64,000 bases of DNA from Streptomyces zagrosensis. Its GTDB lineage: Bacteria; Actinomycetota; Actinomycetes; Streptomycetales; Streptomycetaceae. The DNA is taken from the NCBI RefSeq assembly GCF_014203645.1, contig NZ_JACHJL010000002.1:620001-684000 (forward strand), written 5' to 3'. Below, piece after piece: positions 40,857 through 49,457 of this stretch; the first letter of the stretch is position 1, and each line of letters begins with the position of its first letter. Made by a program: the position numbers and the translations under genes. The notes beneath the pieces are model-generated. The model made no database searches and was not told where the DNA came from. It saw only the letters and a list, made by a program, of their open reading frames with translations.

Positions 40857-43800
40857 ATGGCGCCCCCCGCACTCGCCGCTTGCACACGATCGAGCCCCTA
40901 CATCGGCAGATCATCCGAACTCGACCGGCTGGTCGAGGCCGTGCGGCACCCCCCGGGGACGGTGCTGATCGAAGGCGAAGCCGGAATAGGCAAGTCCCGC
41001 CTCATTCGCGAGTTGCTCCGCCATTCGGCAATGGCCGACCAGGTGGTACTGCGCGGGGTATGCCCGCCTATGCGGGAGCCTTTGGCGTACGGGCCGGTTA
41101 TTGAGGCACTACGCCACGGCAGGGAACGGCTCAATGCCAAGGAACGCCTCAAGGGCACGGAATGGGGCCCGCGCGTGGGGCCCCCGCGGGCGTTTTTGCC
41201 CGAACTCTCTGCCGTGTTGTCGGGCCAACGCCGTATATCCCTTGAGCCAGTTGAGCCGGATCAGTCCGCTGAGCCCGATGCGTCTTCACCGCCGGCTCAG
41301 GCAACCCGGGCCGATGCGCCCCTGCGGCCGGCTCAGGCCGCTGAGGCCGACGCGCTCGCCCTGCCGGCTCAGGTCGCGCCGGCTGTTCAGCGGCACGAGC
41401 TGTTCCCCGCGTTTCGTGCACTGCTGGCCGCACACGGCCCCGCCGTGCTGGTCATCGAAGACGTGCACTGGGCCGACAGCGAGACGTGGGACCTATTGCT
41501 CTATCTTTGTGCCGATCCGCCACCCGAGATGGTTCTCGTGTTGACGTGCCGCAGGCCCTGCGGCGCGCTGCCGGCGCATTACTCGGCCCTCAACGTCAGC
41601 ACCCGTATGCGCCTGGCGCCGTTGGACGCTCCGCAGGTGGGCCGGCTCGCAGCGCACGTTCTCGGCGTACCGCAGGTGCCGCAGGACTTCGCGGCCACGC
41701 TCCACCTCCACACCGGTGGCATTCCGCTGTGGGTCGAAGAGGCCATGCGCGATGTGCCCGCACCGGAGTCGGCGACGCTCCAGCCAGCGCTGCTCGCTGA
41801 CCTGCCGGCACCTCCTGGGCTGCACGACGCCATGCGTGAGCTGCTCGCTTCGGCGGGGCGGGCGGCGAGTGCCGCGATACGCGCGGCGGCGATACTCGGC
41901 GAGCCTGCGACGGAGCAGGACCTGGGGGCGGTGGCCGGTCTGCCGGCACGGCGCACCGGGGCCGCCGTCACCCGCGCCGTCGAAATTGGGGCACTGTACG
42001 AGGTTGGCCCAGGACGCTATGGGATGCGGCATTTCCTTGCGGCGCAAGCCGTCCGGGAGACGACGCCAGGTCCTCAGCGATGGCGGCTGCACGCCCGCGC
42101 CGCCGAACTGCTGGCCACGAAGAGTGACCGTAAACCGGACCGGCTCGCCCACCACTACCGCCAGAGCGGCAACCTGGCCGCGTGGGTTCAACACACCTTG
42201 GCCGCGGTGGAGCAGAAATTGGCGACCGCCGATGCGACGGCCGCCATTGCCCTCCTGGAAAGAGTGTTGGCCGACACCGAGCTACCCGATTCCGCTCACG
42301 ACCTGTTCGTCGTTCGGCTCAGTCGTGCGGTCCTCAACGGCATCACCCCCGCCGAGACCATCGACCGGCTACGCGCAGCACTGCACCACGACCGGCTGTC
42401 CCCGGCAGCCCGCGGAGAGGTACACCTCAACTTGGGGCGCTGGCTGATCAATCAGGCCGGTCAGCTGGAAGCAGGCCAAAGCGAGATCGAAGCCGCCGTG
42501 ACAGAGCTGCGGGAACAACCGGAGCTTGCGGCACGCGGCATGGCGGCCCTGGCTCTCCCCAGCCTCGGAACGGGACCAGTCGAGACGCACCTGCACTGGT
42601 TGCGGCAGGCCGAGGCCGCGTTGGGCGACAGCGTGGACGCGGAGACCATCGCAGCGGTCCTCACGAACCGTCTTTCCGTACGCATGCAAACAGCAGACCC
42701 CAAGGTATGGGAGGACATTGCCGAGTTGGCGCAGATCCTCCCCTCGAAACCGCAACTGGCACGGGCCTATTTCAATCTCGCTGATGCCGCGACATGGAAT
42801 GGGCACTACGGCCGCGCCTATGTCTTTCTCATGGAGGGCAAACGGCTGACCTCCGAGAACGAGGGAGAATTCCTGTCGATGCTGGGCGATGGAACCTCGC
42901 TACGGCTCGATGCGGCCAGCGGCCAATGGGCTCATCTCTCGCGTGCCGCCGACCGGGTCATAGCACTTGCCGGTGACATGGAATTCCTGGCCGCGGACGC
43001 CTGGCTCGCCACAGGTTGGCTCTCCCTGTGGCAAGGGGCCCGGGCGGCTGCCGCGCACCACTTCGATACGGCGCTGAGGACCGCACCGCACAATGTGCCC
43101 GTCGTAGCCTCCGCACGTGCGGGCCGGACCGCGATGCTGCTGGCACAAGGGCGCACCGCGGCGGCCTGCCATGAGGCAGACCTCGCGATCGAGTGCCTGC
43201 GTGACAAGGGGAATTGGGTGTGGGCGGCAGAACTGGTTCCGGTAGGGATTCGGGTGCTGGCGCGGTGTGGCCGGATGGCTGACGCCGTAGAACTCCTCCA
43301 GCAATTCGAGGACGGCCTCACGGGCAAGGACGCCCCGCTGGCCACAGCCGCCGTCGATGCGGGCCACGGCGCATTGGCGCTGGCACGCGGATCAGCTTCC
43401 ACGGCTGCCGCACATTACGTCCAAGCAGCTCTGCACTACCGGCAATTGCCCCACCCCGCCGAGGCTGCCAGAGCACACGAGTCCGCCGCCCACTGCTTCT
43501 CCCATACGGGCGAACACGAGGCAGCGGCCAACCAGTTCACCGCCGCCCTCGCCCTGTACGCCATGCTTGGCACCATTCATGACGTTGCTCGTTGCCAACG
43601 CCATGTGCGCTCTTACGAGGGCGCCGGAAAACGCGGAAGAAAAGGATACGGGCAAGAACTCTCGCCCAGGGAACGAGAAGTAGCGATGCTGGCGGGCCAG
43701 GGAATGACGAACCACCAGATAGCGGAAATGCTCGTGCTGTCCCCACGCACGGTCGAACAACATGTCGCGCGTGCCCTACGAAAACTCAACCTCAACTCGC

Positions 43801-43859
43801 GTACGGCCTTTGCCGACCAACTCCCCGAACCCAGACACGCCGGGCGCACGCTGCGCTGA
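40857..43859 (+). CDS. LAL-type (large ATP-binding LuxR) regulator
   Basis: A 1000-residue STAND-type regulator. An N-terminal AAA/NTPase module has Walker A GEAGIGKSRLIREL (about 39-52) and Walker B AVLVIEDVHWAD (about 197-208). TPR-like helical repeats fill about 430-900, and a C-terminal LuxR HTH (about 930-985) reads ELSPREREVAMLAGQGMTNHQIAEMLVLSPRTVEQHV. A Pro/Ala-rich insert at about 130-175 between Walker A and B has short repeats (PAQATRADAP, PAQAAEADAL). Such proteins (MalT/PikD-like) usually activate a nearby pathway on binding ATP and an inducer. No biosynthetic cluster is adjacent; the divergent secreted subtilase is the nearest candidate target. The ATG at 40857 fits a leaderless promoter. 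Confidence 0.92.
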   Translation: MAPPALAACTRSSPYIGRSSELDRLVEAVRHPPGTVLIEGEAGIGKSRLIRELLRHSAMADQVVLRGVCPPMREPLAYGPVIEALRHGRERLNAKERLKGTEWGPRVGPPRAFLPELSAVLSGQRRISLEPVEPDQSAEPDASSPPAQATRADAPLRPAQAAEADALALPAQVAPAVQRHELFPAFRALLAAHGPAVLVIEDVHWADSETWDLLLYLCADPPPEMVLVLTCRRPCGALPAHYSALNVSTRMRLAPLDAPQVGRLAAHVLGVPQVPQDFAATLHLHTGGIPLWVEEAMRDVPAPESATLQPALLADLPAPPGLHDAMRELLASAGRAASAAIRAAAILGEPATEQDLGAVAGLPARRTGAAVTRAVEIGALYEVGPGRYGMRHFLAAQAVRETTPGPQRWRLHARAAELLATKSDRKPDRLAHHYRQSGNLAAWVQHTLAAVEQKLATADATAAIALLERVLADTELPDSAHDLFVVRLSRAVLNGITPAETIDRLRAALHHDRLSPAARGEVHLNLGRWLINQAGQLEAGQSEIEAAVTELREQPELAARGMAALALPSLGTGPVETHLHWLRQAEAALGDSVDAETIAAVLTNRLSVRMQTADPKVWEDIAELAQILPSKPQLARAYFNLADAATWNGHYGRAYVFLMEGKRLTSENEGEFLSMLGDGTSLRLDAASGQWAHLSRAADRVIALAGDMEFLAADAWLATGWLSLWQGARAAAAHHFDTALRTAPHNVPVVASARAGRTAMLLAQGRTAAACHEADLAIECLRDKGNWVWAAELVPVGIRVLARCGRMADAVELLQQFEDGLTGKDAPLATAAVDAGHGALALARGSASTAAAHYVQAALHYRQLPHPAEAARAHESAAHCFSHTGEHEAAANQFTAALALYAMLGTIHDVARCQRHVRSYEGAGKRGRKGYGQELSPREREVAMLAGQGMTNHQIAEMLVLSPRTVEQHVARALRKLNLNSRTAFADQLPEPRHAGRTLR

Positions 43860-44092
43860 CGGGGCCCTCGACGAAAACGCGGGGGCCACACTGAGGCAGT
43901 GGGACACCGACGCCGCAACGGGGTGTTGCCGGGAGACTGGCGTAGGGACTTCTCGATGGGCGTTTTCGGTGGCGGCTGCTAATGGGCCGAAGTCGCGTAC
44001 GCCGGTGGATGCAGCGTGGCGGGCGCCGAGGCAGGCGACCCCGCGGACGCACCAGAAGAGACCAGCTGAGCCCACACCTGAGACCAGGAACG

Positions 44093-44128
44093 ACGTAGGG
44101 CCCGACTCACGCGCGTCGGGCCCTACGT
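44093..44128 (-). terminator. Terminator after tRNA-Ser(CGA)
   Basis: Perfect 14-bp arms ACGTAGGGCCCGAC (44093-44106) and GTCGGGCCCTACGT (44115-44128), loop 8 nt, placed 16 nt past the tRNA 3' end on the minus strand. Confidence 0.8.
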
Positions 44129-44143
44129 TCGTCCTGCTCAGAG

Positions 44144-44230
44144 CGGTAGCGGTGGGATTTGAACCCACGGAGAGGTTGCCCCCTCACACGCTTTCGAGGC
44201 GTGCTCCTTCGGCCGCTCGGACACGCTACC
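44144..44230 (-). tRNA. tRNA-Ser(CGA)
   Basis: Read on the minus strand, the acceptor GGTAGCG pairs with CGCTACC, the anticodon loop CTCGAAA gives CGA, the variable arm is long (class II), and the T-arm has GGTTCAAATCC. Length is 87 nt, discriminator G, no encoded CCA. Confidence 0.94.
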
Positions 44231-44342
44231 GAGAGAAAGCTTAGCGGACGGTGGGCCGTGCCTCGAAATCGGTTCCGGGGCGAGCGGGGAAAAGGTCGAT
44301 TGGGTGGAGTTTACGGGCGTGAGCTGAGCCACCGCTTGCGAC

Positions 44343-44393
44343 GACAGGGCCGCCACCACGACAGGGTCGCCACCACGACAAGGCCGCCACCAC
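44343..44393 (+). repeat. 17-bp tandem repeat, 3 copies
   Basis: The unit GACAGGGCCGCCACCAC occurs three times with one or two changes, in the gap between tRNA-Ser and the tadA stop. No function seen. Confidence 0.7.
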
Positions 44394-44510
44394 GCAGGGC
44401 CCGTCCCCGCAGCCGCCCCGCCCCGCTGCGGCCCGCACCCGACCCGCACCCTCTGCCCGTGGTTGCGGGGGGAGGCGTCTTCGAGCCAGTTCGGCGGCCG
44501 TCGAAGAAGG

Positions 44511-44975
44511 TCAGCGGTCGCGGAAGAAGTGGGTGAGCAGGCTGGCGCACTCGTCGGCCAGTACGCCGTGGATGACCTCGGGGCGGTGGTTGAGGCGACG
44601 ATCGCGTACGACGTCCCACAGGGAGCCCACGGCGCCCGCCTTCTCGTCCACAGCTCCGTAGACGACCCGATCCAGGCGGGACAGCACGATCGCGCCCGCA
44701 CACATCGTGCACGGCTCCAGGGTGACGATCAGCGTGCAGTCCGACAGACGCCACTCGCCGAGCTGGGCCGCGGCCTGGCGGATGGCCAGGATTTCGGCGT
44801 GTGCCGTGGGGTCGGCGGTTGCCTCGCGCTCGTTGCGGCCCCGGCCGATTACGGAGCCGTCCGGGCCGAGTACGAGGGCGCCGACCGGGACGTCATCGGT
44901 CTCCGGGGCTCGTACCGCTTCCTCCAGGGCATGCCGCATCGGCCCGAGCCAGGGGTCGCGTAGGGGGTCAGTCAT
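44511..44975 (-). CDS. tadA: tRNA adenosine(34) deaminase TadA
   Basis: A 154-residue zinc deaminase that converts A34 to inosine in tRNA-Arg(ACG), whose gene lies at 13491-13563 in this window. The motif HAE (about 59-61) supplies a zinc ligand and the proton-shuttle Glu, and PCTMC supplies Cys89 and Cys92. Length matches bacterial TadA. The ATG at 44975 is standard. The tadA-associated gene lies 74 nt upstream on the same strand, the usual actinobacterial pair. A short Pro/Asp-rich N-terminus does not affect the fold. Confidence 0.93.
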   Translation of the reverse strand: MTDPLRDPWLGPMRHALEEAVRAPETDDVPVGALVLGPDGSVIGRGRNEREATADPTAHAEILAIRQAAAQLGEWRLSDCTLIVTLEPCTMCAGAIVLSRLDRVVYGAVDEKAGAVGSLWDVVRDRRLNHRPEVIHGVLADECASLLTHFFRDR

Positions 44976-45049
44976 GGCACCAGTGTGCGGCCGTCCCGCC
45001 GCCGGGCGGGCGGCGGGACGGGCCGGCGGGCGAGCGGGTTCGTCAACCG

Positions 45050-45571
45050 TCAGCGCACCGCCTCCAGGACCTCCCCGCAGCCGAGGACATCCGCGATCTC
45101 GCTGAGTGCGTCCTCGTTGAGCGCACGCAGCTCCTTGGCGCCGATGCCGAGGTCGGCGAGCACCTCCGGGTCACCCAGGGGGCCGGGCTGGACGATCTCG
45201 TCGGCGGTGTCGGAGGCGTCCTCGTCGTCGGAGTCGGGCTCGCCGTCCTCCGTCCCGTCGAGATCGACCAGCCGGTCCAGATCGTCTTCCGCGTCGTGCT
45301 CGGTCAACTCGTCGGTGAGCATCACACCGTACGAGCTGCGGGCGGCTGCCGCCGCATCCGAGATATAGATGCGCGGGTCCTCCTCCCCGTCCACTCGGAC
45401 GAGGCCGAACCACGCATCTTCCTGCTCGATGTAGGCGAGCACCGTGTCCTCATCGACCGCGGCCCCCCGGGCCAGTTCGGTCAGATCAGACAGGGTCTCC
45501 ACATCATCGAGCTCTGTGTCGCTCGCTTCCCACCCGTCTTCGGTGCGCGCGAGCAGTGCGGCGAAGTACAC
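45050..45571 (-). CDS. tRNA adenosine deaminase-associated protein
   Basis: A 173-residue acidic protein of the family found beside tadA in actinobacteria (TIGR03941). It begins VYFAALLARTEDGWEASDTELDD, has a central region ending in ARSSYGVML, a very acidic linker (about 100-130, mostly Asp, Glu, Ser) and a C-terminal helical module (LADLGIGAKELRALNEDALSEIADVLGC). The GTG at 45571 is chosen because GGGAGAG lies 5-8 nt upstream and the family starts here; an ATG at 45592 is the alternative. Its role is unknown; the constant linkage suggests help to TadA or to tRNA editing. Confidence 0.82.
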   Translation of the reverse strand: MYFAALLARTEDGWEASDTELDDVETLSDLTELARGAAVDEDTVLAYIEQEDAWFGLVRVDGEEDPRIYISDAAAAARSSYGVMLTDELTEHDAEDDLDRLVDLDGTEDGEPDSDDEDASDTADEIVQPGPLGDPEVLADLGIGAKELRALNEDALSEIADVLGCGEVLEAVR

Positions 45572-46026
45572 CGTGACTCTCCCACTGGTCATAGGCGTGC
45601 CGGGACAGACGGGGCTATGCCCCGCCACTCGGAATCGTGGCAGAAACCAGCGCGGCGCGAAGGGTCTTCCGTACTGCGTCGGGTGACTGTCCGCGGTGTT
45701 GTCACTGAAGGGTCATCCACGGAAGCACTGGGTTATCCGTACGTACGTTTGGTGATGCGCCGCTCACGGAGCGCGCGCTCTTGCGGTGCGCGCCTCCTGC
45801 TCAGCCGGGGTGTGTGCGGCCTGCCTCGCCCGCGTTGGGCCTTCCCTCGGGGCTGGGTCGGCCGGCCCGGCCCGCGCTCCGACATGCGCATCGTCCGGGC
45901 GTTTGTCGGTGACCAAACGCGTCCCGCGCGGGCGGTGTGTCGCGCCCCTCGCGCCCCCTCGTGCTCCTTGCGTCTCGCGGTGGATGGTGGCGGCCGGCGC
46001 CGCGGAGGGGGGAAAGCCCGTTATCG
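45572..46026. other. Gene-free stretch
   Basis: About 455 nt with only high-GC shadow frames. It should hold the promoter of the tadA pair on the minus strand. No clear elements recognised. Confidence 0.4.
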
Positions 46027-46212
46027 CTACCAGCGGAATGTGCGCATCCGCATGGCCTGGCGCATGCGGGCCGCGCGGGCGCGGCGAGGTTGTACTCGGT
46101 CCCGAAGCTCCCGCGCCTCGTGCAGTTCGCGGAGGAACTGGGCGCGCCGACGACGGCGGTCAACTTCGGGCTCCCGCGTTGGCTCGTCGCCGAGTTCGTC
46201 TTGGTCGGACAT
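46027..46212 (-). CDS. Small highly basic protein
   Basis: A 61-residue protein: an acidic start (MSDQDELGDEPTREPEVD), then an extremely basic helical part (RRRRRAQFLRELHEARELRDRV and RRARAARMRQAMRMRTFRW). About a third of the residues are arginine. The start ATG at 46212 has GAGGTGG about 8 nt upstream. The pattern RAxFLRELHEARELRDRVxPRRARAARMR seems conserved in streptomycetes next to upp. RNA, ribosome or nucleoid binding is plausible from composition but not shown. Confidence 0.7.
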   Translation of the reverse strand: MSDQDELGDEPTREPEVDRRRRRAQFLRELHEARELRDRVQPRRARAARMRQAMRMRTFRW

Positions 46213-46358
46213 GACACACCACCTCGGGGGAGAGGCTCGGGCCCGGGTGGCAGGCCGAGCATACGTGCCCACTTTCCCCCGGAACGGTGGGTTGATGCCA
46301 CCGCGGCGACAGACTGCTGACGGTTGTCCGCGGTGCCGTCACTCTGCGCGTACTCGGT

Positions 46359-46364
46359 TACTGT
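46359..46364 (+). promoter_or_regulatory. -10-like element of upp
   Basis: TACTGT stands 7 nt before the ATG at 46372, with no Shine-Dalgarno sequence in between. A leaderless upp transcript is likely. Confidence 0.4.
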
Positions 46365-46371
46365 CGATGCC

Positions 46372-47007
46372 ATGCGTATCCACGTCGTCGATCACCCGCT
46401 GGTCGCGCACAAGCTCACCACGTTGCGCGATCAGCGCACCGACAGCCCGACCTTCCGGCGCCTCGCCGACGAGTTGGTCACCCTGCTCGCGTACGAGGCG
46501 ACTCGCGATGTGCGCACCGAACAGGTGGACATTCAGACCCCGGTCACCACGACGACGGGCGTGCGGCTTTCCCACCCGCGCCCGCTGGTGGTGCCGATCC
46601 TGCGGGCCGGTCTCGGCATGCTCGACGGCATGGTGCGGCTGCTGCCCACGGCCGAGGTCGGCTTCTTGGGGATGGTCCGTAATGAGGAGACGCTCCAGGC
46701 ATCGACGTACGCCTCCCGGATGCCCGAGGACCTCTCCGGCCGCCAGGTGTACGTCCTGGACCCGATGTTGGCCACCGGCGGCACGCTCGTCGCGGCGATC
46801 AACGAGTTGATGCTGCGTGGCGCTGACGATGTGACGGCGCTGTGCCTGCTGGCGGCGCCGGAGGGCGTCGAGGTGATGGAGCGCGAGTTGGCGGGCTCCC
46901 CGGTGACGGTGGTGACCGCTTCCGTGGATGAGCGGCTGGACTCGCGCGGCTACATCGTCCCGGGTCTCGGCGACGCGGGCGACCGGATGTACGGCACGGC
47001 GGGCTGA
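46372..47007 (+). CDS. upp: Uracil phosphoribosyltransferase
   Basis: A 211-residue type I PRTase that makes UMP from uracil and PRPP (pyrimidine salvage). The PRPP-binding loop [14 protein letters not shown] is near residue 130, the uracil-site tail [19 protein letters not shown] is at the end, and [13 protein letters not shown] is the typical N-terminus. Length matches the family. The ATG at 46372 was chosen over an upstream GTG because the family starts [11 protein letters not shown]. It is monocistronic, divergent from the small basic protein gene. Confidence 0.96.
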   Translation: MRIHVVDHPLVAHKLTTLRDQRTDSPTFRRLADELVTLLAYEATRDVRTEQVDIQTPVTTTTGVRLSHPRPLVVPILRAGLGMLDGMVRLLPTAEVGFLGMVRNEETLQASTYASRMPEDLSGRQVYVLDPMLATGGTLVAAINELMLRGADDVTALCLLAAPEGVEVMERELAGSPVTVVTASVDERLDSRGYIVPGLGDAGDRMYGTAG

Positions 47008-47008
47008 C

Positions 47009-47030
47009 CGCCCCGTACGGGGTGCGCGGG
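47009..47030 (+). terminator. Hairpin after upp
   Basis: The palindromic CCCCGTACGGGG lies 8 nt past the stop. It is short, with a small loop, and could act as terminator. Confidence 0.4.
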
Positions 47031-47103
47031 GCTGATGGCTGCGTACCGGGTGTGCGGCTGGAGGGTCGGCGGCTCGCGGGCGGGTGGTGTGCGGCGAAGC
47101 GGG

Positions 47104-47739
47104 TCAGCAGCTCGCTGACGGGCGTGGGGCGGGGTGGGTCAGCGCGGTGAGCGCGCGATCGGCGTCCCGTTTCACCGTCAGCTGTCGGTAGCCGTCGCCA
47201 ATGATGAAGTCGATGTCGCGCCCCTTGCGGGCGTCGGTCTTCGTCTGCGCACCGGCGAGCTGGGTGCCGAGCACGTCGATGCGGGCGTCGGCGACTGCCT
47301 TGGGGCCGACCAGTATTCCGGTGCCCTTGACCTTCTTGTCGTACGCGGCTGGGGCATTGCCGACCTTCCCCACCCGGAAGCCGCGCTTACGCAACTCGTC
47401 GGCGGTCTCCTTCGCGAGGCCGCTGCGGGTCGTGGCGTTGTAGACGTTGACCGTGATGGTGGCCGGTTTCGGCACCGGCACCGAGGGGCCCGCCTGCCCC
47501 GACTGGCTCACGGGCTGGCAGTCGCGCTTGTCCGGCGAGGCGTGCGCCGTACTGCCGCCGCCTCCGGCGAACACGTCGATGAGCTGCAAGATGCCCCAGC
47601 CAACCAGGCCGAGCGCGAGGGCGGAGCCGACGACGGCGAGCACGAGCCGATGGTGGTTCTTGCGGGGACGCATACGCGGATAGCGAGCGCCCGTGATGCG
47701 GTTCTTCCCGCCCATGCCGGGAGGCGTCAGCATGCTCAT
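47104..47739 (-). CDS. Membrane protein with LytR C-terminal domain
   Basis: A 211-residue protein with a cytosolic basic start, one membrane span (LVLAVVGSALALGLVGWGILQLI, about 31-53), a Gly/Ser/Pro linker and an extracellular LytR_C domain (about 90-175). The domain has ITVNVYNATTRSGLAKETADELRKRGF and TGILVGPKAVADARIDVLGTQL. The domain is named for its place at the end of LytR-CpsA-Psr wall-teichoic-acid ligases, but no ligase domain is present here, so it may bind cell-wall polymer. The start ATG at 47739 has no strong ribosome site. It follows the VapB-named gene by 97 nt on the same strand. Confidence 0.82.
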   Translation of the reverse strand: MSMLTPPGMGGKNRITGARYPRMRPRKNHHRLVLAVVGSALALGLVGWGILQLIDVFAGGGGSTAHASPDKRDCQPVSQSGQAGPSVPVPKPATITVNVYNATTRSGLAKETADELRKRGFRVGKVGNAPAAYDKKVKGTGILVGPKAVADARIDVLGTQLAGAQTKTDARKGRDIDFIIGDGYRQLTVKRDADRALTALTHPAPRPSASC

Positions 47740-47836
47740 GGCCGCAGCGTAGTGCGGGTGGCCGCTCATGCCTACTAAATGATCAACCGTTCGGGTGCCG
47801 CCCAACCCGTTCGGCCCAGCCCCTGGTGCGGTCGGC

Positions 47837-48133
47837 TCAGCCCATTTCAAGTACGCGGGCGTGCAGCACCTGTCGCTGCTGTAGCGCCGCACGCACCGCG
47901 CGGTGCAGACCGTCCTCCAGGTAGAGGTCGCCCTGCCACTTCACGACGTGGGCGAACAGGTCGCCATAGAACGTCGAGTCCTCCGCGAGCAGCGTCTCCA
48001 GATCGAGTTGCTGCTTGGTGGTGACGAGCTGGTCAAGACGTACCGGGCGTGGGGCCACATCCGCCCACTGGCGGGTGCTTTCCCGGCCGTGGTCGGGGTA
48101 CGGCCGCCCGTTTCCGATGCGCTTGAAGATCAC
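47837..48133 (-). CDS. Conserved protein often named VapB-family antitoxin
   Basis: A 98-residue protein, MIFKRIGNGRPYPDHGRE..., with the central VRLDQLVTTKQQLDLETLLAED and DGLHRAVRAALQQRQVLHARVLEM at the end. Databases often name it VapB-like, and it resembles a ParB/sulfiredoxin-like strand-helix pattern (DLYLEDGLHRAVRA recalls the ParB 'IDGhHRl' motif). No PIN-domain toxin gene is adjacent, so a toxin-antitoxin role is not supported. The ATG at 48133 is clear. It is upstream of the LytR_C gene and probably co-transcribed with it. Confidence 0.75.
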   Translation of the reverse strand: MIFKRIGNGRPYPDHGRESTRQWADVAPRPVRLDQLVTTKQQLDLETLLAEDSTFYGDLFAHVVKWQGDLYLEDGLHRAVRAALQQRQVLHARVLEMG

Positions 48134-48393
48134 ACGGAAAGCCTACCGGGCTCGCGGCACCCGGCGCAGCCATGAGGCGAGAGTAAGGAGGCGACAAAGG
48201 GCTGTATATCGGGAACGAGGTGCGACTGGGCGCGCCAGGTTCGACGCTTGCGCCGACTGGAGACACTGCCCCACGACCGCGATCGGCCGATGTCACGCCC
48301 CCGTACGCCTCCCCTGCGCCCGCAGATGTGCCCGGTGCGCCCTCGTACGCCCCTACGCCCTGACGTCTCCGCGCTGCCCGGCCCTTGCGCCCC

Positions 48394-49062
48394 TCATCGT
48401 TGGCCGCGCCCCGTGTCGGCGCTCTTGCCGCCGCTCCTACCGCCCTGCGGCGGCGTCGCAGCGCCCGCCGAGTCCTGCTGCGCTGCCGCGGCGCGGGCCG
48501 CCTGTTTGGCGCCCTGCTTGTACGCGCGGACCTGGGCCAGTGTCTCGGGGCCGGTGATGTCGGCGGCCGAACGGTGTGAGCCCTCCTCGCCGTACACCCC
48601 GGCCGCCTCTCGCCAGCCGGTGGGCCGCACGCCGAGTTGCTTGCCGAGCAGGGCCAGAAAGATCTGCGACTTCTGCTTGCCGAAGCCGGGCAGGTCGTTG
48701 AGCCGTCGCAGCACCTCCGGGCCGTCGTCGCAGTCGCGCCACAGGGCGGCCGGGTCGCCGCCGTAGTGCTCGACCAGGTACGCGCACAGCTGCTGGACTC
48801 GCTTGGCCATGGAGCCTGGGTAGCGGTGCACGGCGGGCTTGGTGGAGAGCAGCTCGGCGAATGCCTCCGGGTCGTAAGCCGCGATGTCCTGTGCGTCGAG
48901 GTCGTCGGTGCCCATGCGCTGGGCGATGGTGTGTGGGCCGGCGAAGGCCCATTCCATCGGGACCTGCTGATCGAGCAGCATCCCGATCAGGGTGGCCAGC
49001 GGGCTACGGCTGAGGGTTGCGTCGGCGGCTGGGTCCTGGGCGATTCGGATGCTGTGGTTCAT
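48394..49062 (-). CDS. HhH-GPD base-excision glycosylase-like protein
   Basis: A 222-residue member of the endonuclease III / HhH-GPD superfamily. The segment LIGMLLDQQVPMEWAFAGPHTIAQRMG opens the fold, and a helix-hairpin-helix LNDLPGFGKQKSQIFLALLGKQLG follows near residue 120. I do not see the four-Cys iron-sulfur loop, and the catalytic Lys of EndoIII (which would follow the hairpin) is replaced within GFGKQK, so activity is uncertain. The C-terminal 40 residues are Ala/Gly/Gln-rich. The ATG at 49062 was chosen over an upstream Arg/Pro-rich extension. It is divergent from the epimerase-like gene. Confidence 0.8.
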   Translation of the reverse strand: MNHSIRIAQDPAADATLSRSPLATLIGMLLDQQVPMEWAFAGPHTIAQRMGTDDLDAQDIAAYDPEAFAELLSTKPAVHRYPGSMAKRVQQLCAYLVEHYGGDPAALWRDCDDGPEVLRRLNDLPGFGKQKSQIFLALLGKQLGVRPTGWREAAGVYGEEGSHRSAADITGPETLAQVRAYKQGAKQAARAAAAQQDSAGAATPPQGGRSGGKSADTGRGQR

Positions 49063-49457
49063 GGCTGGTCGGGGCGCCGGGGCCGGGCGGCGTGGGCCGG
49101 CGTGCCCCGTCCTCCTCTCCTGCCGGGCGGGTCCGTTGGCCCATCTTTTCCCGTGCCCCACCCCTTCGCGACCGCAGCCCATGGGGTGAGTCGCGGCCTG
49201 GCCCATGGGGTGGTGGTGGCCTGGCGACGGCGGCGTGTCTTGGCCGCCGCAGGCCGACCGGCGGTGCAGTCGGTGGTGGCTGGTGGCCGGTGGTGGCCGG
49301 TGGTGGCCGGTGGTGGCCGGTGGTGGTGATGATGCGGGTCGGGAGAGTGGGCGCGTGTTGGGGCGTGGGCTGGGAGGGTGCGCGCCGGGGCGCGTCTTGG
49401 AGATGGCGCGCTGGGGCGCGGTCGGGGGAAGATCGGTTGCGTGTGCGCCTGGCTCCG
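49063..49457. other. Gene-free stretch between divergent genes
   Basis: About 395 nt holding a G-rich tandem array (49281-49326) and no supported frame. Confidence 0.4.
49281..49326 (+). repeat. 10-bp tandem repeat, 4 perfect copies plus a partial
   Basis: The unit TGGTGGCCGG is repeated four times exactly (49281-49320), followed by TGGTGG. Its GGTGG and CCGG motifs allow hairpins or a G-quadruplex. It lies about 130 nt upstream of the epimerase-like gene. Confidence 0.85.

Noticed and set aside
44801..46810. Plus-strand 669-residue frame
   Set aside because: It overlaps tadA, its associated gene, the basic protein and upp in other frames and has shadow composition throughout.
47837..48133. 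Toxin-antitoxin module
   Set aside because: No toxin gene of the PIN or other families lies on either side, and the gene belongs to a conserved chromosomal operon.
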